From Maricaulis sp963976135 (GTDB lineage: Bacteria; Pseudomonadota; Alphaproteobacteria; Caulobacterales; Maricaulaceae): 9,494 bases of DNA. The notes under the pieces were generated by a model. That model was given only the letters and a program-made list of their open reading frames with translations, made no database searches and was not told the DNA's origin. The translations under genes and the position numbers were made by a program. Below are positions 6,507 through 9,494 of the stretch, piece by piece (position 1 is the stretch's first letter; every line of letters begins with the position of its first letter). The stretch is from the NCBI RefSeq assembly GCF_963976135.1, contig NZ_CAXBKN010000095.1, positions 1 through 9,494 on the forward strand, read 5' to 3'.

Positions 6507-6905
6507 ATGAGCATGAATATTCTAGCTGCCAATATCGCGGCGATCGCCGGCGCAGCCCTGCTGGCGCTCCAGCCTGGTGAGCCTGACGGCTTTCTCCAGT
6601 CGGCTGCGGACCCCGAAAGTCACGCTGATACGGCCTGCCATATCGAGCTGGCCGCGACGCCGGACGGCCTGCTGGTCACGGCCTGGGGCGAGGGTGAGGC
6701 GGGAAGCAATTACCGCATGGTTGTCACCCAGCGCATCGGCGGCGGTGGTTTCGATATCGTCCAGGAGGGCGATGTGCCGCTCAGCGGTAGTGAAGACACG
6801 CTTCTGTCCGATATCCTGCTCGATACCGATGCGGATTTCTCGGCCCGTTTGTCGACCTGGAATGCCAATGGCGATCCGGTCTGCAACTGGAATGAACGGG
6901 TCTGA
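6507..6905 (+). CDS. csgH: CsgH-like curli assembly/anti-aggregation protein
   Basis: This 132-aa protein lies 99 bp after the curlin gene. The N-terminus has a hydrophobic stretch (residues 4-21) but no Lys or Arg before it, so it is a poor Sec signal as read. The body (about 43-128) matches the CsgH pattern: C44 in CHIELAAT, then GSNYRMVVTQRIGGGGFDI, VPLSGSEDTLLSDILL, and a final strand ending DPVCNW with C126. Alphaproteobacterial CsgH is the structural counterpart of E. coli CsgC, a periplasmic Ig-fold protein that stops curlin forming amyloid inside the cell. The position just after csgA mirrors csgC in csgBAC. AAGGAG at 6495-6500, 6 nt before the ATG, fixes the start. It resembles the longer CsgH-like protein at 5052-5681, which points to an old duplication. 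The assignment rests on pattern and context. Confidence 0.78.
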   Translation: MSMNILAANIAAIAGAALLALQPGEPDGFLQSAADPESHADTACHIELAATPDGLLVTAWGEGEAGSNYRMVVTQRIGGGGFDIVQEGDVPLSGSEDTLLSDILLDTDADFSARLSTWNANGDPVCNWNERV

Positions 6906-6910
6906 TCCCG

Positions 6911-6943
6911 GCCGGCCATGGCGGCAATCCCGCGATGGCCGGC
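6911..6943 (+). terminator. Long GC-rich hairpin after csgH, candidate terminator
   Basis: A perfect 9-bp inverted repeat, GCCGGCCAT (6911-6919) and ATGGCCGGC (6935-6943), encloses a second 4-bp stem, GCGG/CCGC (6921-6924 and 6930-6933). It lies 5 bp after the csgH stop. There is no T-tract, so it may end the transcript only weakly or protect its 3' end. Confidence 0.55.
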
Positions 6944-7053
6944 TCGCAGGCGGCCGGGGGTGATTTCGGCCATAGCAGGTATTCACATTCCCGCCTCTGG
7001 CCCTTTGCCTCGAACGCCCCCATCTGATGGCTTCCAATCAAGGGGAAGTCACC

Positions 7054-7560
7054 ATGTCCATTCCACTTTCATCCATTGCCAAAACCCAGCTCGACCAGAC
7101 CTATCGCGCGCTGGACGGCATTCTCGCCAAGGCCGCGGCCCATGCCGCCGAGCACAAGGTCGATGAGGCCGTCTATCTCGACTGGCGTCTGACGCCCGAC
7201 ATGTTCGCGCTCAAGCGCCAGGTCCAGCTGGTCAGCGATTTCTCTGTCCGCGGCCTGTCGCGCCTGGCCGGGCAGGATCCGGTTTCCATCCCCGATACCG
7301 AAGCCTCATTCGATGATCTGCGCGCCCGTCTGGCCGCCGCCCGCGCCGCCGTCTGGGCCCTGCCGGCCGCCGCGCTCGATGCCGATCCGTCCGGTGAGAT
7401 CAGTTTCCCGGCCGGTCCCGGCAAGGAAATGACCTTGCCGCGCCATGCCTTCGTTCAGAATTACGTCCTCGCCAATGTCCTGTTCCACGCTTCAATGGTT
7501 TATGCGCTGGTGCGCAATATGGGCGTGCCGGTCGGCAAGCGCGACTTCCTCGCCGTCTAG
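7054..7560 (+). CDS. DUF1993 family protein
   Basis: This 168-aa, mostly helical cytoplasmic protein matches DUF1993 (a DinB-like four-helix-bundle family) along its length. It has an N-terminal helix with TQLDQTYRALDGILAKAAAH, a WRLTPDMFALKRQVQLVSDF segment, and the family's signature end, FHASMVYALVRNMGVPVGKRDFL (FHxxxxYxxLRxxGVxxGKxDFLG in relatives). The biochemical function of the family is not known. Some DinB-fold proteins are thiol-dependent or metal-dependent transferases, but no metal-binding His triad is obvious here. AGGGGAA at 7041-7047 supports the start at 7054 over the in-frame ATG at 7027. It follows csgH by 148 bp with a hairpin between, so it probably has no part in curli. 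It is a complete gene. Confidence 0.9.
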   Translation: MSIPLSSIAKTQLDQTYRALDGILAKAAAHAAEHKVDEAVYLDWRLTPDMFALKRQVQLVSDFSVRGLSRLAGQDPVSIPDTEASFDDLRARLAAARAAVWALPAAALDADPSGEISFPAGPGKEMTLPRHAFVQNYVLANVLFHASMVYALVRNMGVPVGKRDFLAV

Positions 7561-7580
7561 CCTCGCTGGCTGCGAGCCGC

Positions 7581-7614
7581 TAATCTCCTCGGTCTGACAG
7601 GACAGGGGAGATTA
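7581..7614 (+). promoter_or_regulatory. Hairpin enclosing the ribosome binding site of the SRPBCC gene
   Basis: TAATCTCC (7581-7588) is perfectly complementary to GGAGATTA (7607-7614). The stem continues inward with a T-G wobble (7589/7606), a C-G pair (7590/7605), one G-A mismatch and three more pairs (GTC 7592-7594 with GAC 7601-7603, antiparallel as G-C, T-A, C-G), leaving a 6-nt loop at 7595-7600. The 3' arm contains the whole Shine-Dalgarno AGGGGAG (7604-7610) and the A of the ATG at 7614. As folded, the gene would be translated poorly until the hairpin opens. Confidence 0.65.
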
Positions 7615-8165
7615 TGCTGTTTGCACTGATGGCTTTGGCCGGGGCGGTCGCGCTCCAGGATGCCGGCGTCGAGAGTTTCGAGCCGCAGGGCTTCACCGCC
7701 TCATTCACCGTTGAAATCGACGCGCCGCCCGCGACCGTGTTTGACGCAGCGACCGGCGATGTCTCACCCTGGTGGGATCACAGCTTTGCCCTGGAGCCGG
7801 CCGAACTGGTGATTGAGCCGCGCTTCGGCGGCCGCTTCTATGAAAGGCTGCGCGAGGGCAGCGATGACGGCGCCCTGCACGCGACGGTGATCTATGTCGA
7901 CGCGCCCTCGGCATTGCGCCTGCATGGTCCGCTCGGCTTGTCCGGCCGGTCGGTCGATCTGGTGACCAGCTGGACCTTGCGGCCGCAGGATGATGGCACC
8001 CGGTTTCAGGTCGATCTTGCCATGCAGGGGCAGATTGATGCCGAGCTGGCGGCGGTCGTGCTGGCGACCTGGCAGCACTTCATCGGTGGCCGGCTGAAAC
8101 CCTGGATCGAAGCGGGCTGCCATCGCGAGCCGCAATCACCCTGCGCCGCCTGGGATGCGCCCTGA
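7614..8165 (+). CDS. SRPBCC/START-like (AHSA1-type) protein with N-terminal hydrophobic leader
   Basis: The protein has 183 aa. Residues 1-14 (MLFALMALAGAVAL) are hydrophobic and followed by a polar stretch, resembling a short signal peptide but without the usual basic n-region. From about residue 28 it follows the SRPBCC fold typical of polyketide-cyclase/AHSA1-like proteins: a first strand FTVEIDAPPATVFDAAT, then SPWWDHSF, FGGRFYERLREGSDDGALHATVIYVDAPSALRLHGPLG, and a strand-helix end, SWTLRPQDDGTRFQVDLAM with the C-terminal helix LAAVVLATWQHFIGGRLKPWI. Such proteins bind hydrophobic ligands in a helix-grip cavity; the ligand here is unknown. Two cysteines lie near the C-terminus (GCHREPQSPCAAW), possibly a disulphide if the protein is exported. 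The start at 7614 uses AGGGGAG at 7604-7610, which is inside the upstream hairpin. Confidence 0.83.
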   Translation: MLFALMALAGAVALQDAGVESFEPQGFTASFTVEIDAPPATVFDAATGDVSPWWDHSFALEPAELVIEPRFGGRFYERLREGSDDGALHATVIYVDAPSALRLHGPLGLSGRSVDLVTSWTLRPQDDGTRFQVDLAMQGQIDAELAAVVLATWQHFIGGRLKPWIEAGCHREPQSPCAAWDAP

Positions 8166-8224
8166 GGCACTGAAAACCGGGGCCGGCCCTTGGCGGCGGC
8201 GCCCGGCCTTCCTATCTCTGGATC

Positions 8225-8860
8225 ATGAACGAGACCCAGACACTGCCCGCCTCATTGCCGCTCTTCCCGCTCGCTGGCTGTATCCTCCTGCCTGGAGAAT
8301 TGCTGCCGCTGAACGTGTTCGAGCCGCGCTATCTCAACATGATCGACGATGCGCGCCGCGAAGGCGGCCATATCGGCGTCATCCAGCCCGAAGCCGAAAC
8401 GGCCACCGGCGAGCCTGCCTTGCAGCGCATCGGCACGGCCGGGCGGATCAAATCCTTCGTTGAAACCCGCGATGGCCGCTATCTGGTGACGCTCGCCGGG
8501 ATCAGCCGTTTTGCCCTCAAGGCCGAGGCCGAGGCGGCGACCCCCTACCGCATCGGCCAGGTCGATTACCGGCCCTTCGCCCATGACCTGGCGCCGCGTC
8601 CGGCGCTGCAGGGTGACCGGTCGCGTCTGATCCGCCTGCTCGGCGTCTGGCTGGCGGGCGAGAATATCCAGCTCGACTGGAACGGGCTCGAAAACATGCC
8701 TTTCGAGGCCCTGATTGACCGCACCGCCATGCTGGCACCCTTGCCGGCGCAGGCGCGGCAGGACCTGCTCGAGGCGCCCGACAGTGCGGCGCGCCAGCGG
8801 ATGGTTGAAGACCTGGTGACCGGCCTGATCGCGGCCCGGGCCGGCGGGCGGCCGCAATAG
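8225..8860 (+). CDS. LON peptidase substrate-binding-domain protein
   Basis: This 211-aa cytoplasmic protein consists of the N-terminal (LAN) domain of Lon protease without the AAA+ or peptidase parts. Recognisable segments are LPLFPLAGCILLPGELLPLNVFEPRYLNMI (about 11-40), where the FPL and FEPRY motifs are diagnostic, followed by IGVIQPEAE, GTAGRIKSFVETRDGRYLVTLAGISRF and a helical C-terminal half ending near LEAPDSAARQRMVEDLVTGLI. Stand-alone LON-domain proteins of this size are common in alphaproteobacteria. Their exact role is unsettled; a substrate-recognition or adaptor role is inferred from Lon. The ribosome binding site before ATG 8225 is weak. The upstream 59-bp gap has a GC-rich inverted repeat (GGCCGG 8181-8186 with CCGGCC 8203-8208). 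The stop is 2 bp from the end of the convergent gene. Confidence 0.93.
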   Translation: MNETQTLPASLPLFPLAGCILLPGELLPLNVFEPRYLNMIDDARREGGHIGVIQPEAETATGEPALQRIGTAGRIKSFVETRDGRYLVTLAGISRFALKAEAEAATPYRIGQVDYRPFAHDLAPRPALQGDRSRLIRLLGVWLAGENIQLDWNGLENMPFEALIDRTAMLAPLPAQARQDLLEAPDSAARQRMVEDLVTGLIAARAGGRPQ

Positions 8861-8862
8861 GG

Positions 8863-9249
8863 CTAGCCGGCCGGGCGCTGGGCGCGGAGCCAGGCAATGG
8901 CCTGGCCGCGTGAGCGGAATGCGCGGGCATTGCCGCCCATCTGGCCGATCACATTCAGGGCGATGTGCAGCTGGTCCTGCTGGTCGCCGCGGCCGATCAG
9001 GGCGAGCGGTATGTCGCGGCACAGACGACCGATATGGCGCATGCGCATTTCCAGCTCGATTTTTGAGAAATTGAAGTCGGCGGCGCGAATGTCGAAGGCG
9101 GCGAGGCGGATCGGTTCGCTTTGCATCAGACTGTTGAAGGCGCGCTCGCCATCGCTCCCGGATTTCGACACGCGCGCTCCCTCGCTCCGCATTTCGAGCA
9201 GACCGTCATCAATGCGGATCTCGAATTCACTGGTCGAATACGTGCGCAA
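8863..9249 (-). CDS. Probable STAS/SpoIIAA-like small protein, TTG start
   Basis: This 128-aa soluble protein is on the minus strand. It begins with short strands (FEIRIDDGLLEMRSEGARV) and continues with an alternating strand/helix pattern: IRLAAFDIRAADFNFSKIELEMRMRHIGRLCRDIPLALIGRGD, then LHIALNVIGQMGGNARAFRSRGQAIAWLRAQ. The final strand plus AIAWL helix resembles the end of SpoIIAA-like STAS proteins (xxFxxxxxAxxWL), so a STAS-like fold is likely, with no function known. It lacks a signal peptide. The start is a TTG (9249-9247): an in-frame TAG lies only 7-9 nt upstream, a good AGGGGAAA (9266-9259) sits 9 nt before it, and the first internal ATG would remove 20 residues including the first strand. 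It converges with the LON-domain gene, leaving 2 bp between stops. Confidence 0.62.
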   Translation of the reverse strand: MRTYSTSEFEIRIDDGLLEMRSEGARVSKSGSDGERAFNSLMQSEPIRLAAFDIRAADFNFSKIELEMRMRHIGRLCRDIPLALIGRGDQQDQLHIALNVIGQMGGNARAFRSRGQAIAWLRAQRPAG

Positions 9250-9437
9250 ACCGGACTATTTCCCCTGACCGTTTACCAAGAACCGTGCGGTATGCAGGTG
9301 AACTTTGCAGAAAATGGGGCGAAAGAGCGATTTGTTGCCCAGATTCGCCATAATTCGGGTTGGTGATTTGTGCGCAACTCGGACCAGGGCAAGAATTTTG
9401 TCCAGGTTTTGCTGTGGTCAGCCCGAATCGTGCGTGC
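9250..9437. other. Non-coding stretch upstream of the minus-strand gene
   Basis: No convincing gene is seen. The section is visibly richer in A and T than its surroundings, as expected for the promoter of the minus-strand gene. One loose minus-strand candidate pair is TTGCGC and AATTAT with 16 bp between, around 9348-9375. It matches consensus too poorly to call. Confidence 0.4.
9259..9266 (-). promoter_or_regulatory. Ribosome binding site that fixes the TTG start
   Basis: Read on the minus strand this is AGGGGAAA, a close Shine-Dalgarno match ending 9 nt before the TTG at 9249. It is the main reason to prefer that start. Confidence 0.6.
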
Positions 9438-9466
9438 GGCCCCGGCCCGGCCCCGGGGCCGGGGCC
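9438..9466. repeat. GC-only palindromic block
   Basis: Twenty-nine consecutive G/C bases contain a perfect 18-bp palindrome (9446-9463, CCCGGCCCC then GGGGCCGGG). An alternative 8-bp stem, GGCCCCGG (9438-9445) with CCGGGGCC (9459-9466), has a 13-nt loop. The two folds exclude each other. No T-tract follows on either strand. Confidence 0.8.
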
Positions 9467-9494
9467 AGGCGAGGCTAGAGCCGGCGAATGCCGA

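Noticed and set aside
9292..9366. Short 24-codon open frame (MQVNFAENG...) in the right-hand gap
   Set aside because: It has no ribosome binding site and no recognisable similarity, and it is the tail of a frame antisense to the minus-strand gene.
9475..9494. Minus-strand gene end (GIRRL-stop) at the right edge
   Set aside because: Only five codons are visible, which is too little to support a gene call. It is mentioned with the adjacent palindrome.

Overview
The window looks like chromosomal core DNA of a GC-rich alphaproteobacterium. The closest feel is Caulobacterales/Maricaulales (Maricaulis- or Hyphomonas-like), but this rests on recognised protein families and gene order (glyS followed by ppdK), not on any search. 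No tRNA, rRNA, IS element, phage gene, CRISPR array or other sign of recent transfer was found. Base composition and codon use look uniform by eye.

Layout. (1) Positions 1-168 hold the 3' end of glyS (glycyl-tRNA synthetase beta chain). The complete ppdK (pyruvate phosphate dikinase, 890 aa) follows on the same strand. (2) A membrane-anchored SleB-type cell wall hydrolase (3073-3840) ends in a textbook intrinsic terminator. (3) Next is a protein of unusual build: a degenerate receiver-like N-terminus joined to an RsbW-like HATPase domain (4025-4906). (4) Positions 5052-6905 form the most distinctive block, a compact curli (functional amyloid) locus. It has a secreted CsgH-like protein with a long Pro/Arg-rich tail and its own terminator, then a curlin subunit built of twelve uninterrupted 11-residue half-repeats, then a small CsgH-like chaperone. 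Two overlapping hairpins lie between the curlin and csgH genes. (5) Three housekeeping or unknown-function genes follow: a DUF1993 protein, an SRPBCC/START-like protein whose ribosome binding site lies inside a strong hairpin, and a LON substrate-binding-domain protein. (6) A minus-strand gene with a TTG start, probably STAS/SpoIIAA-like, converges on the LON gene with 2 bp between the stops. (7) The right edge is non-coding as far as can be seen and contains a GC-only palindromic block.

How the genes may work together. In the curli block, the curlin would be secreted and polymerise outside the cell. CsgH-type proteins are periplasmic Ig-fold factors that keep curlin from aggregating early, so a subunit flanked by two CsgH-like proteins suggests a two-chaperone or chaperone-plus-accessory arrangement. 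No csgD, csgE, csgF or csgG lies in this window, so the secretion machinery must be elsewhere if the system works. The other genes show no evident functional link to curli.
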